Assembly (NCBI GenBank): GCA_047291315.1
Contig: JBDPYZ010000031.1
Span: 1-29,249, forward strand
Length of the DNA: 29,249 nt
Origin: Arsenophonus fragariae
Lineage (GTDB): Bacteria; Pseudomonadota; Gammaproteobacteria; Enterobacterales; Enterobacteriaceae
Reading direction: 5' to 3'
The notes under the pieces were generated by a model that saw nothing but the letters and a program-made list of their open reading frames with translations, was not told the DNA's origin and made no database searches. Every line of letters begins with the position of its first letter. Position 1 is the stretch's first letter. A program made the position numbers and the translations under genes. Positions 7,193-16,662 of the stretch are shown here, one piece after another.

Positions 7193-8200
7193 TTGTTTGC
7201 TAAATTTCGAAAAAAATCATCTCCAAAAATGGGTGATGGTGGATTAGATAACCTGATGCGTGATGTAAATGCTATTGGTGCAGCCACTCCCACGTTGCCA
7301 GCCAGTTTTTCAACACTCGGCATATCCGGCGCGGGTTATTTTGAAACCGATAAAGGCTTGGCGTGGCTTTATGAGCACGTGTCGATTGTCCGTAAATATA
7401 TCAACAAAACGTCAGGGGATTATATCAAGCATTGGCGTACCGTGCGATTTACAGGTGAGGATGATGAGAGAACGGAACAGCTTAATGATTTGTTTACAGG
7501 CGAAGAAAAACGAGTTGGCATTGAAAAACAGGCCGAACTTGCCTTAAAGGTAGCTTCACTTTACAGCGGTAATCTGTTAATTGCGGTCACCGATGAAGAA
7601 AATCTGGAAAAACCCCTCAACGTTAACAAAGAACAGTTAAAAGGTTTTTTAGTCGTCCGGCAAGGCGAGTACAGCATCAAAAAATTGCCACCGATATATT
7701 CAGCCCGTATTTCAACAGGCCGTTGCTGTTCTAGTTAAAAAACGACGAAAAGATACCCGTTCATCATTCCCGTTGTTGTTTAACGGTAGTTAATCAAATT
7801 ACCAATGCCACCGTCAAGGCGGACAAGACAGCTAATGACGGTAAAAGTGATATTCTGGCGTTTATCTCTGATTTGCTAGGCTATCTCTACGTCAATGATA
7901 AAGTGCTGGGCATGTTGCGAGAGATGAAGTCAGATATTTTTCTGCTTAAAAGTTTAAATATTAATATCTCAAACGGCAGGGGAAAAGACATCATTGAATG
8001 GTTAAGACTAACATTATAGGCCAAGAAAAAGCATAACGTATTGATGTTGGATTCAGAAAGCCAGTATGAGCAAAAAGAGTTGTCGCTTGCAAATGTATCG
8101 GATATCTGGACAAAGGCGCAAGACAGATTAGCGGTTGCGATGGACAGACCTAAAACCATTCTGTTTGGTGATAGTGCGGCCGGATTGCCCATAAGTGTCT
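7193..8200 (+). pseudogene. Phage portal protein (DUF1073 type), decayed and truncated
   Basis: It starts at TTG 7193 behind a strong TAGGAGGG site. The first about 165 codons look like the N-terminus of DUF1073/HI1409-type portal proteins (GYFETDKGLAWLYEHVSIV then KYINKTSGDYIKHW). The frame is lost near 7690; decayed portal sequence continues in other frames (LLFNG near 7780, a long helical stretch 7790-8020). It returns at 8041-8185 with MLDSESQYEQKEL and TKAQDRLAVAMDRP, then ILFGDSAAGL, the portal C-terminal signature. At about 8190 it joins the middle of a baseplate gene. The portal forms the head vertex for DNA entry; this one cannot be functional. Confidence 0.78.
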
Positions 8201-8944
8201 TGTACTCATCAAAAGCTGTATCAAAATCTGAAACCGGAACAGGCAGAAGGCCTTCACCTTGATTATCTGGCCAGAATTAACGGACTGCTTAGAAAAGAAA
8301 ACGAAAGCGACAGTGATTTACGGCGCAGACGGTTAAAAACCTTTGAAAGCGCCAGCCAAAGCACGATTGCAGGAATTGCTGCCCGCCTGAATCTGGTTAA
8401 GGGCGTCAGTGATGCCGCGGTGTATGAGAACAGTACCAGCGAGAAAAACAAGGCTCTCAATCTTGCCCCGAACTCGCTTTGGCTGATTGTTGAAGGCGGT
8501 GAGACCCAGGATATTATCGACTGTATTGCCAACAACAAAACAGGCGGTACCGGACTGAAAGGCAACATCAAGGGGAAATATACCGACAAAATACCCAGAA
8601 GTGACAGCACCTTTTTTGAGGTGGTGCATGAGTACCGATTTGACCAACCGAAAATCACGCTGATTAACATAAAAATGACCGCAACCCGTGAACAGTCAAA
8701 TGAACCTGTTCCGATACAGGAGATCAAAGGTGAACTGGTTAAATCACTTTATCGGATAGGGGAGCATACCAAGGTCACCGCACTCTATTGCATTTTGAAC
8801 CGCATTGCCCGCTCCTACTATGTCTCAGACCTTGAAATAGCGAAAGACGGTAAAACGTCGACAGGGTCAAGGTTAAAAGCGGATGTGGACGAAAAGTTCA
8901 CTATCATAGGTGACAATGTCACTGTTAATGAGGTAGTCACATGA
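8195..8944 (+). pseudogene. Baseplate J-like protein, N-terminus deleted
   Basis: The open frame encodes the C-terminal two thirds of a baseplate J / gp47-type protein: HLDYLARINGLLRKENESDS, RRRLKTFESASQSTIAGI, LNLVKGVSDAAVYEN and NSLWLIVEGG with TGGTGLKG are conserved landmarks. No normal start or N-terminal baseplate domain precedes them; portal codons lie directly upstream in another frame. The 3' end is intact and overlaps the next gene's ATG (ATGA, 8941). In a virion this protein joins baseplate wedge and tail tip. Loss of the N-terminus is a deletion, not a point lesion. Confidence 0.82.
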
Positions 8945-9690
8945 ACCTCAAAGAAACATATCAGAAACTGCTGATTAAGCAGTACTACACCAAACCCAAT
9001 GCAAGGGCGGAAATCTCCGCCCTTTTTAATTTGTTTGCCGATTGTTTTGACACGATTAATACCTTTCGTAAAGCCTTTGACCTTGAAAAAGCCCAAGGTG
9101 ACCAACTCGACATCATCGGCTCCTGGATAGGCATCAGTCGTTTCCAGCCCAGTGGTGAAAGAAAAGGCTTCTTTGGCTTCAGAAATCACAACAAAGCTTT
9201 GCCGTTTGGTCAAAGAACCGGAAAGAAACAAGGCGGTTTCCGCTCCCGATTTGCTCAGAACTTTTTACCATTGAAACTGCCCGACAATCAATACCGTTCG
9301 CTCATTAAGCTCAAAATCATCAAAAATACCGCCCTCGCTACCGCCACGCAAACAGGCGATGTCAGCCTGTCTCACTCCAGCAGGCGGTGAGTTTTGTGAT
9401 GGAGGGGGATGGCTATCTGATTGACCGACAGAACATGACCTTAACCATCGTTATTACGCCAAAAGCCGATAGAGAGTGGCTGGGAGTTTATCTTACGCTT
9501 CGATTTATTACCGCGTCCACAGGGCGTGAGTATCAATTATGTCATTCAGGAACCCAAAGGCACCTTTGGATTTAAAGAACATCAGAATGCAACTTCATGG
9601 TACAGCCGATTTAACCCTGACCTCAATGCCCGTGTGGGCTATTTTGCCAAAAAAACCTTTTTAACAGGGGAATATAACATTGAAGATTAA
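8941..9690 (+). pseudogene. DUF2612-family tail protein, two frameshifts
   Basis: It starts at ATG 8941 overlapping the baseplate J stop. YQKLLIKQYYTKPNARAEI and AQGDQLDIIGSWIGISR are characteristic of the phage DUF2612 protein that follows baseplate J. The frame breaks near 9365-9385, resumes from about 9375 (QQAVSFVMEGDGYLIDRQN), breaks again near 9500, and resumes (FDLLPRPQGVSINYVIQEP, then KGTFGFKEHQNATSWY) to TAA 9688-9690. Without the two shifts it would be about 249 codons. Its likely role is tail-tip attachment between baseplate and fibre. Confidence 0.75.
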
Positions 9691-10663
9691 AGACCCAATA
9701 TTGACGTGAAGCCGTTTGCAAGTACAAGCAAAACGGAAGAAAGAACCGCGTTTGGTTCAAAAGAGATTACGGACTCACTGGAGAAAAATCTCAATAATGA
9801 TTTTGAGCGGGGTTGGGGCATTGTGCCGGTTTCAGAATTGCACACCATGCAGGACTTTAATGCCGTTGGATTCACAATCAGTTCTCTTGTGACCCACCTC
9901 TACCAGAACGGAATTGCAGAATATACCGAAAAACAGATATACAACAAAGACTCGCTTTGTGTTTCTAAGGGCAATATCTACATTTCGAAAACCGATAATA
10001 ACGCCGGCTATACCTTAACCCATGAGACCCAATGGCAATCGTTAAAAAACGCAATTTTGGCTGCCAATATAGACAAAGTGATGAGTCAAAAAAACCGTCA
10101 CAGAAGCGTTAAACGGCAAGCAGGCGCAAGGCGACTATGCCACCAAAACAGAAGTAACCCAAGGAATTAATGCCAAACTCAATAGTTCCGCCATTAAACA
10201 AGAAACAGGCGACTCAACAACCGATGTCATGAGTCAGAAAGCCTGTACGGATAATTTTGTAAAGGAAAATTCAAAGAATTCATTTGAAACAGGAAAAATC
10301 TACATTTTGGGTTCGAATGCTGATTCAGTGTTATCGATAGGTGGATCAAAGGGATATGACATTGTAGCAAATAAAAACACAAAAACGCTCACATTTCGTA
10401 ATGTCAATGAAAACATTACGATTAATGTACCGGAAAAGTCTGGCACCCTTGCTTTAAATTCCGACTTTATTAGCAGTATTCGCCGTGGCGCTATTGTTAT
10501 ATCGCCAAACGTTAGCGAATACGGACCAAATGAATGTCCATCTGGTTGTGTGTTAACTCTAGTCAGACATAAAGTGGATACACAGTAGGGTGTTCAGAAT
10601 TGGTATCGCCCACTCCAAATATTTATTAATGATCAGTGAAAAACTTTATCGGGCGATGCATAA
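9676..10663 (+). pseudogene. Tail fibre protein, frameshifted and with two in-frame stops
   Basis: Receptor-binding fibre gene. The start is disturbed: TTG 9676 reads MKIKDP then shifts into NIDVKPFA; a GTG at 9706 is in the main frame. The first part (to 10170) shows tail-fibre N-terminal motifs (WGIVPVSELHTMQDFNAVGF). In the A-run at 10088-10094 one extra A shifts the frame; removing it gives MSQKTVTEALNGKQAQGDYA and joins the second part. The second part stops at TAG 10586-10588, but 24 more codons follow in frame (VQNWYRPLQIFIND), broken by TGA 10637-10639, to TAA 10661-10663, which overlaps the next ATG. Both early stops fit TGG-to-stop changes. Confidence 0.78.
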
Positions 10664-11091
10664 TGCAATTAAATAACTTTAGACGATATGAGTCTGAGAA
10701 TCCTCCAGATGGCGTTAATGTTCAATATTTTATATCCAAAGATGAAACTGATTTTTATGGGTCGTTTGAATTATTTACGATGAAATATAAAATTGGCTTT
10801 GATAATTTTGGAATTATTAGAACAATATCTGAAAATATTTCAGCAATTTATCCAAACGGGTTATCAATAATTGATATTGAAAAATTACCTAATGATTTTG
10901 GTATCAATGAAAAATGGGTATATATCAATGGTAAAATTGAGCGTTATCAATTAACAAAAGAGGAATTAATTCAGCAGGCTGAGCAGCATAAATTTTCATT
11001 AATGAATAAAGCTAATATAGTTATAAACCCTCTTCAAGATGCTGTTGATTTGGATATAGCGACTACAGATAATATAGTTTGGCCTGAATAA
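10663..11091 (+). CDS. Tail fibre assembly protein (Tfa family), short
   Basis: A 142-residue chaperone of the Caudovirales tail-fibre assembly family (PF02413), which helps fold and trimerise the fibre encoded just upstream. ATG 10663 is chosen over the GTG at 10636 because it overlaps the ancestral fibre stop (TAATG). Family marks are the N-terminal NNFRRYESENPP, the WVYINGKIERYQLTKEEL stretch, the QQAEQHK segment and the terminal WPE. It is shorter than usual (about 170-200): the segment normally between the coiled DAVDLDIAT region and the WPE end seems deleted in frame. It may be non-functional. Confidence 0.8.
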   Translation: MQLNNFRRYESENPPDGVNVQYFISKDETDFYGSFELFTMKYKIGFDNFGIIRTISENISAIYPNGLSIIDIEKLPNDFGINEKWVYINGKIERYQLTKEELIQQAEQHKFSLMNKANIVINPLQDAVDLDIATTDNIVWPE

Positions 11092-11114
11092 CCAGCATAA
11101 TTGTTGTTATTCAA

Positions 11115-11237
11115 CTAATTTTTATTTAACAAATAAAAAGAGAACCCTAAAATTAAAGCAATATTAGCAATGTTTATGTCTTCAAATAGTCTTGTTATTA
11201 ATATATTAACAATAAATATTAATAACAAGAGTTTCAA
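11115..11237 (-). CDS. Possible 40-residue two-helix membrane peptide
   Basis: Downstream of the glycosyltransferase, in the same frame and strand, a TTG (11235-11237) opens 40 codons forming two hydrophobic stretches (LLLLIFIVNILI, then IANIALILGFSFYLL) separated by TRLFEDIN. The preceding codons back to the glycosyltransferase stop are also open. There is no ATG and no clear ribosome-binding site, so it may be the tail of a lost membrane gene, such as a flippase partner, rather than a gene. Confidence 0.25.
   Translation of the reverse strand: MKLLLLIFIVNILITRLFEDINIANIALILGFSFYLLNKN
11191..11229. terminator. 14-bp perfect AT-rich inverted repeat between convergent genes
   Basis: CTTGTTATTAATAT (11191-11204) and its exact inverse (11216-11229) surround 11 bases. 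It lies between the tail-fibre assembly gene (forward) and the glycosyltransferase (reverse), where a bidirectional terminator would be expected. It overlaps the possible membrane peptide on the reverse strand, which weakens that call. Confidence 0.4.
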
Positions 11238-11270
11238 TATAAGGCTATGATCTTCTTTTTGATATGTTAT

Positions 11271-12290
11271 TTAAGTTTTGAAAAAATTCATATTAAATTT
11301 AACTAAAAGATATTTAATAAAAAAAATAAAACTCTTAAATAATTTATCTTGAAATTTTAAGTGCTTACTTTTTATTGATATTTCTTTGTAAGTTTTTGGT
11401 CTAACTAAATCATGTTTCGCCCAAGGTGAATTTAATTTAGTTAAATTAAATAGTTTAATTTCTGGATAGTTACAAACCCAATCATGCCAAGGTTTGGTTA
11501 AACCTAAGTAATGAATTAATACCGAATTTTGAGGAATAAAATATTTATTTTTTAACTTCACTTTCAACAAATCATCTATACAAAAAAAAGTATTAAATTT
11601 TACATCTATTAAAAAAACATTTTCATTTAAACATATATTTAATGCATCTTGATCAGGGTAAACTAATTTATTATTTATTTTTATTTGGTTTAAAACTTTT
11701 TTTGTTATATTATTTTTATAATATTTCAGTAAACTAACGTATAGAAAACCTGAATTAAAATAATTGTCAGTTTTTATTTTTAAATTTGATCGATGTTTAG
11801 CTTTGTTATCATGAACAGCGTATAAGATTATATTATCATCAAAATTGAATTTTTTAAGATCGGATAAGCACCCTTTACAAAATATATCCGAGTCTAAATA
11901 TAAAATATTTTTTATTTTATCATATAAATAATCCATGATAATTAATCTAAAATAAATAGCATATGACCAAATTTGGGTTGTTGGTAGCTTTTTCAATTCT
12001 TCACATTTAAGAAGATATATAGTTATTTGGGTATTATACTGTTTGGCTAACTGTGAGAACAAACTTTCTTGTTCATCATCAAAAAAATCAGTAAAAACAT
12101 GAAAATGAAAATCTATATCTTTGTTATTAACTATTATAGAAGTTATGGAGACTCCAGTACCAAGTAAAAAATTTTTGTCGACTCCATAAGCAATATTAAA
12201 TACATCATCTGAATAACTTAATTTTTTATCGCCCAAATTAATAACTTTTGTTACTAATTTATCAACTTCTAACATATTTTTCTCAGTCAC
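11271..12290 (-). CDS. GT8-family LPS-type glycosyltransferase (WaaJ/RfaI-like)
   Basis: A 339-residue retaining glycosyltransferase of family 8, as in the LPS-core glucosyl/galactosyltransferases WaaI/WaaJ/WaaO. FNIAYGVDKNFLLGTGVSIT (31-50) is the UDP-sugar-binding start, LYLDSDIF (130-137) holds the DxD metal motif (Asp133, Asp135), and YFNSGFLYV, YPDQDALN and HYLGLTKPWH are further family motifs. The annotated start is GTG 12288; ATG 12273-12275 (MLEVDK) behind a GAG site is equally likely. The C-terminal basic amphipathic region would bind the inner membrane. It is far more AT-rich than the tail genes and lies after the fibre genes, where serotype-conversion genes are often carried. Confidence 0.85.
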   Translation of the reverse strand: MTEKNMLEVDKLVTKVINLGDKKLSYSDDVFNIAYGVDKNFLLGTGVSITSIIVNNKDIDFHFHVFTDFFDDEQESLFSQLAKQYNTQITIYLLKCEELKKLPTTQIWSYAIYFRLIIMDYLYDKIKNILYLDSDIFCKGCLSDLKKFNFDDNIILYAVHDNKAKHRSNLKIKTDNYFNSGFLYVSLLKYYKNNITKKVLNQIKINNKLVYPDQDALNICLNENVFLIDVKFNTFFCIDDLLKVKLKNKYFIPQNSVLIHYLGLTKPWHDWVCNYPEIKLFNLTKLNSPWAKHDLVRPKTYKEISIKSKHLKFQDKLFKSFIFFIKYLLVKFNMNFFKT

Positions 12291-12330
12291 ATTTCCACAT
12301 ATAGAATAACCCCTTTATGAGGGAATAAGA

Positions 12331-13236
12331 TCAATCTTTAAACAGGTTACTCATTTCAGTATCAGTTAAACCCGTAAATTTCATCACTGATTGCCTGTCC
12401 ATACCACTTTCCAGTATTTGACGCGCTATCTTCATGGAAGCCTGTTTTTCACCTTCAAGTTTTCCTTGTTGTATACCTTCTTGACGTATACCTTGAGCAA
12501 TATTCATCAGTGCCCCCTCGTGTTTTTCTGATTGCCTTGCTATCTCATTAATTAATTGCGCTGGTTGCTCCGCATTACCTTCCTGTATGAGATAGTTAAA
12601 CAACGTGATTACCTGATTATCAGTATAATAATTATACGACAACAGTTTAACAATACTATCCAGTAACTCCGTCATATCCCGTCTTCGAATGTGCTTTTGT
12701 AGTAATTCCAATAGCGCCATTCTGCGGTGTTGCATAATCTCACCGTCTTCCAGTGTTGTCACATCAACTAACTTAAACGGTTTGGTATAAATTTTTTCGG
12801 CAATATCTCTGCCACTAAAGCAATCCAGCCAGTCAGTACTATACGGATGCGGACTTTTCTCACCACAATAGAACAGGATAGGAAAAACCAGAGGCAACTC
12901 CTTGTGGCCAGCCTCTAAATGTTTTTGCATCGCTGCCATACTATAGCGCATGAGTCGCCATGCCATCAATTTATCGGGCGTTGATTGGTGCTCAATTAGC
13001 AAATAGAGATACCCTTGCCCTTGTCTGGTATTGACTGAATAGAGTATATCACTCTGGTAAATTTTCATATTCGCATCGATGAAAGAGCCGGACTCTGCCT
13101 TTAGGCTGTCAAAATCACACAGTGACTTAATCTCATCCGGTAGCCAGATATCAAAGAAGTCTTTAGCCGTCTCTTTCTCACTTAAAAACTGCCGGAATAC
13201 CGCATCGTGTGGTGTTGGGGTGAATTTTTTACTCAT
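12331..13236 (-). CDS. Rpn/YhgA-like PD-(D/E)XK nuclease (transposase_31 family)
   Basis: A 301-residue member of the Rpn family of recombination-promoting nucleases, often labelled putative transposase. The N-terminal PHDAVFRQFLSE and the nuclease core with Asp63 (YQSDILY) and the E-x-Q motif IEHQST (Glu82, Gln84) are intact. The C-terminal third is helical, with the usual charged repeat-like tail (GIRQEGIQQGKLEGEKQ, then ARQILESGMDRQSV). Length is typical. E. coli relatives are DNA endonucleases that stimulate RecA-independent recombination. It lies on its own between the glycosyltransferase and the recET terminator. Confidence 0.9.
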   Translation of the reverse strand: MSKKFTPTPHDAVFRQFLSEKETAKDFFDIWLPDEIKSLCDFDSLKAESGSFIDANMKIYQSDILYSVNTRQGQGYLYLLIEHQSTPDKLMAWRLMRYSMAAMQKHLEAGHKELPLVFPILFYCGEKSPHPYSTDWLDCFSGRDIAEKIYTKPFKLVDVTTLEDGEIMQHRRMALLELLQKHIRRRDMTELLDSIVKLLSYNYYTDNQVITLFNYLIQEGNAEQPAQLINEIARQSEKHEGALMNIAQGIRQEGIQQGKLEGEKQASMKIARQILESGMDRQSVMKFTGLTDTEMSNLFKD

Positions 13237-13329
13237 CCGATATCTTCAATCATGGTTAATAAAACATTGCTTTAACACAAATAAACAGGATATATTAAAT
13301 ATGCATTCATTCCATTACATAATCCATCT

Positions 13330-13371
13330 TTAATATAAACGCCCCTATTCACTCAGAGGCGTTTATATTAA
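13330..13371 (-). terminator. 14-bp perfect stem-loop ending the recET operon
   Basis: TTAATATAAACGCC (13330-13343) and its exact inverse (13358-13371) enclose 14 bases. On the reverse strand the stem begins at the recT stop codon, so transcripts from recET end here. The GC core (GGCG/CGCC) with AT flanks and the tail TTAAAG give a moderate terminator. Confidence 0.65.
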
Positions 13372-14531
13372 TGACTGGTACTAAACCTGCATTTGTCAGG
13401 TTTTTCAAGAACTATGCCGGTCTCTCTAGCCTTTCTATCCGCTTCAAAAAAACCGTAGATGATTTCGCCATCGGGAAATCGCCAACCATCCCCTGTTTCG
13501 TTTACAAGCCTTGCCATCCAAGCGTCGCTATTTTTGTTGGGTGGATGTAACCGCTTTTTGCTAGTCGTCATTTTTTCTCGCAGTGTATTTTTTTCTGCAT
13601 CAGACAATTCGGCGGATAATACTTTACAATGCTCGACAATTTCCTCAAGACTTTCTTTATCTGTTGCATCATCGAGGGCGATTAATACCGCTTCCAGTTT
13701 TGGCGAGGTAGCCGGTGGCACTTCTGGGGGTGTTTCTATCACCGCTTCCTTCTTTTGTCTTAATTTCTCGGTACGTTCACGTAGAACATCCCTGAGTGAC
13801 AACCGTTTATTAGCAACCATAGCCATTCTAAGCGGATTTTCCGCTAAATTAATACCTTCGTGTGCCTCAAGCAGCGAAAACAACTCAGAGGCACAAAGAA
13901 GCCGTCTAGCGAGGCGATGAATGACAGTTTTAAGCGCCATTCTGTCAAACCACTGTTCCCACGCCGTTGAGGATTTCCCTTTAGTGGTGACATCACGGAC
14001 TCGTTCTACTTCGGTTTTTGACATCACTTCAATTACGATTTCACCGCTATTGAGTTTTGCGAAAGCGTAGACTTTAACAACCTCATCACCATCAATAAAC
14101 GCCGGACGGTGGGTTAAGTGTTCGCCGTTTTCGTCAATCACATACTCAAATTCATCTTGGGAATAAACCACTTTTGCAATGATATTCGCCACCTGCCCAG
14201 ATTGACGGGCACGTTTAATCACATCATCAACCATTGGCATGTAGACGGCTTTTTTCACAAACTGGTTGTTAATTTTGGTACTGCGAACAACCAGCGCCGC
14301 TTCTCTTCCGTCTGGCATCAGTCCATCTTTGGCACAACGTGTTAAGGCCAGTACCAGTGATTGTTTATCGGCTTTTTGCAAATCCTCATTTTCAATTAAT
14401 GCGGTTGCTGCGGTTCGGGTAAACTGCTCAGGCGTGACCTGAGCAGGTAACAGGTCAGCAATTCCCTGCTGCATAATGACCGATTGCAAATTGGTATAAA
14501 CGTTGTTCATGGTTTCCAGTTCGGTATTCAT
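13368..14531 (-). CDS. recT: RecT single-strand annealing protein
   Basis: A 387-residue phage recombinase of the RecT family, which coats single strands left by RecE and anneals them to complementary DNA. The core (about residues 30-240) carries the family marks: QSLVLALTRCAKDGLMPDGREAAL, VYMPMVDDVIKRARQSG and the helical TAWEQWFDRMALKTVIHRLARRL. The C-terminal 130 residues form a Pro/Glu-rich linker followed by an extra segment (WMARLVNETGDGWRFPDG) longer than in E. coli RecT (269 residues), a possible added module. Its ATG overlaps the recE stop with a GGAGGT site inside the last recE codons. Confidence 0.9.
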   Translation of the reverse strand: MNTELETMNNVYTNLQSVIMQQGIADLLPAQVTPEQFTRTAATALIENEDLQKADKQSLVLALTRCAKDGLMPDGREAALVVRSTKINNQFVKKAVYMPMVDDVIKRARQSGQVANIIAKVVYSQDEFEYVIDENGEHLTHRPAFIDGDEVVKVYAFAKLNSGEIVIEVMSKTEVERVRDVTTKGKSSTAWEQWFDRMALKTVIHRLARRLLCASELFSLLEAHEGINLAENPLRMAMVANKRLSLRDVLRERTEKLRQKKEAVIETPPEVPPATSPKLEAVLIALDDATDKESLEEIVEHCKVLSAELSDAEKNTLREKMTTSKKRLHPPNKNSDAWMARLVNETGDGWRFPDGEIIYGFFEADRKARETGIVLEKPDKCRFSTSH

Positions 14532-16068
14532 GCCACACCTCCTTCTGCCACAAAAGCTTCTCTGGGTCGTCTATCCGCCTGTTTTGCCCAAAAAGGACGG
14601 GATACTTTGACTATCGGATACGTTTCAATGACGTCTTCTAGCATATCAATCACACGGTTCACTTCGTATACGCCCTGTTCACTATCTTCATCGTCAGGTT
14701 CACGAAGGTTTACCGGATAACGCCCACACAGGATGTTTTTTCCAATCACACAAAAAGTAAAAGCCATTTCACGTCCAAAAACCCAATTTGCAATTAGACG
14801 GTAAAATTCCGCCTGTATGTGATAACCAAACTCATCAACGGATTTACCAAAGTCTTGAAAAACGTCAGTCGTTTTCACATCTAGAATGAACGGCTTATCA
14901 GAATATGTTCCCAACAAATCAGGGCGAATTTTTAATAACGTCCCTTTTTCCGTGCGATAAAAAATTGAGGGTTCCGGCTCGCCGTTTTCCAGCAACTCTT
15001 CTACCATTGGATACGCAAGCGCCGAATCACGCATCATTTCAACCTGTTGAAACTCATCTTTTTTGAGCGCGATTTGATTACTGTAAATTGCTTGCGCCTC
15101 AAACTCCGCCAATGCCTGTTTGCCGTCTTTGGTTCTCAAATTCAGTTCAGGCGAACAAGTGTACTGTTCAGCGAAGCGCTCCGGCTCAAGAATGGCTGTA
15201 TGTACAGCCGTACCGATTAAAACCGCTCCGTGTTTAGTCTCTTTGTAGGGTGAGTCCTTCTGCCAGTCCAATACCGCTATTGTGTCTTCCTGTTGAACCA
15301 ACCTTATTTGCGTACTCGAATAGCCGCTTGCCGCGTGATAGAGACTGTTCTCCAAATTACGAACAACCAAACTTTCTGTTGGTTTCAGTGCATCAACACA
15401 TTCGTTCAACATCTCAAGCGTGATATTTTCCCCACTCATGATTTTTCCGTTAACAGGAGAAAAATCAGAAAAAATAGAATTGTTTGTACAATTATTAACC
15501 GATTTGCCATCAGAGGTATCTATTGTACTTGCTGACGTTTCTTTACACTTTTTTTCCACAGACATAACTACAGGTTCTGTGGATAAATCTGTTGATTGCG
15601 TTGATAACTGGTCTTCTTGTCCACATTCAAAAAAGGTAATCGCCATTTTTTTGATTTCATTGAGGGAAATCGCTTTGTCTGCTTCCCTCATTTGCAAGGA
15701 TACCCATTCACGTAGCTCGGCATACTTTTCAAAAAGCTCAGGTTCATCTGCCGGTTTTGCCAACAGTTCATCAGCATCCCTGATTTCGCCTTCGTCGTAT
15801 TCTTCCTGAATGCCAAAAATAGTTAACAAAGAACAGAACAAATCTATCTCCTGTTCTTCGGTAATATCCGTCTGTTTTTCCTTATTAGCGATATATTCCT
15901 CACCGGTGATTTGTAAAAACAGCAATTTGTGCCGTCAGTTTCAAAGATATGTTGAGACGCCAATTTCTTAGCGGCGATTTTCGTCTCTGCTGAAAGATAG
16001 ACTTGAGCGGTTGTTTTTCCGTTTTCGTGGTCAACCGTCGTGATTATCGTTGTTTTGAAATATTTCAT
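14528..16068 (-). pseudogene. recE: RecE-type exonuclease VIII, probable one-base frameshift near the N-terminus
   Basis: A 5'-3' double-strand exonuclease partner of RecT. The C-terminal nuclease part has the landmarks YSSTQIRLV, GTAVHTAILEPERF, KIRPDLLG, ILDVKTTDVF with catalytic Asp/Lys, and FGYHIQAEFYR. ATG 16066-16068 behind GAGGGGG starts KYFKTTIITTVDHENGKTT and reads to NCCF, where the frame leaves the nuclease frame; adding one T to the T-run (plus-strand A's 15915-15919) joins NCC-F to LQITGEEYIA. A TTG at 15925 could start the nuclease frame (465 residues) but lacks a good site. Either a decayed gene, a programmed slip or a sequencing error. The N-terminus is much shorter than in E. 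coli RecE. Confidence 0.8.
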
Positions 16069-16426
16069 TATTTTCCCCCTCAATGCTGTTATTCGCTTGT
16101 TGTTCTAATCTCCGCAGTATTAAGCCTCTGGCTCTGGGTAACACCTGTTCGATTTGACTATCCGAACAATGACAACAGGCACCCGAACACGCTTTCATCG
16201 TTGAAGGCTTGTAAAAAAGCAGTTTGAATTGTTTGCGGTTAATTTTTTCAACAAACTCAATACACGCCTCTTCAAGGTTGACGTAGGGACGGTTACCGAG
16301 TCTGGCACGCCAGAATAATCTCACAAGGGATAATGAAAGCAGTCCACAGTGACAACAAGCAAAACGCACATCGAGGCGACCCTCATAGGTTCGCCGAAAT
16401 CCGTTGAGGGTATAGGTGTATTTCAT
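16031..16426 (-). CDS. Cys-rich small phage protein, possible zinc binding
   Basis: A 131-residue basic protein of unknown function. Two cysteine knots are visible, FACCHCG (about 23-29) and CSGACCHCS (about 80-88), which could together bind zinc. The tail is polar and Asn/Asp-rich. The ATG overlaps the stop of the upstream HTH gene (GTATGA) behind GGAGGT, and its 3' end overlaps the recE start by 38 bases, so it belongs to the recET operon. Small Cys-rich proteins of this kind are common upstream of phage recombination genes, but I do not recognise the family. Confidence 0.65.
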   Translation of the reverse strand: MKYTYTLNGFRRTYEGRLDVRFACCHCGLLSLSLVRLFWRARLGNRPYVNLEEACIEFVEKINRKQFKLLFYKPSTMKACSGACCHCSDSQIEQVLPRARGLILRRLEQQANNSIEGENNEIFQNNDNHDG

Positions 16427-16662
16427 ACCGCACCTCCGGCAGGTTGAAAAACCTGGGCGCGTTGATGAGAAAGTAAATTCGCAGGAATATAGCGGTCAAA
16501 GCCTTGGTATTTCCCAAATGCCCTTAGCTGGAAAGCAGAATGCATCTCGGCTTTTTGGTAGATGATTTGCAATTTGTTATCGACAGTTAACCGCGAAAGA
16601 TTTAACCGCCTAGCGATTTCCTTGCTGCTTAAGCAGTGCATCTTAAAAACAATAATTGCCAT
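16423..16662 (-). CDS. Small LuxR-type HTH protein
   Basis: A 79-residue protein whose first half resembles a LuxR/GerE DNA-binding helix-turn-helix (CLSSKEIARRLNLSRLTVDNKL). No sensor domain is present. The C-terminus SHQRAQVFQPAGGAV resembles the end of the small protein at 16988-17122 (LHQRARILQRVGGAA), and its last codons carry GGAGGT for the next gene. It is likely a regulator or accessory DNA-binding protein in the recET operon. Confidence 0.65.
   Translation of the reverse strand: MAIIVFKMHCLSSKEIARRLNLSRLTVDNKLQIIYQKAEMHSAFQLRAFGKYQGFDRYIPANLLSHQRAQVFQPAGGAV

Noticed and set aside
8263..8727. Long reverse frames opposite baseplate J
   Set aside because: Shadow frames of a clearly conserved forward protein.
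12300..12325. CCC/GGG hairpin between the Rpn and glycosyltransferase genes
   Set aside because: Stem of only three or four GC pairs; too weak to call a terminator.
13368..14531. Reading the long RecT C-terminus as a second gene
   Set aside because: The frame is continuous with the annealing core and has no internal start with a ribosome-binding site; treated as an extension.
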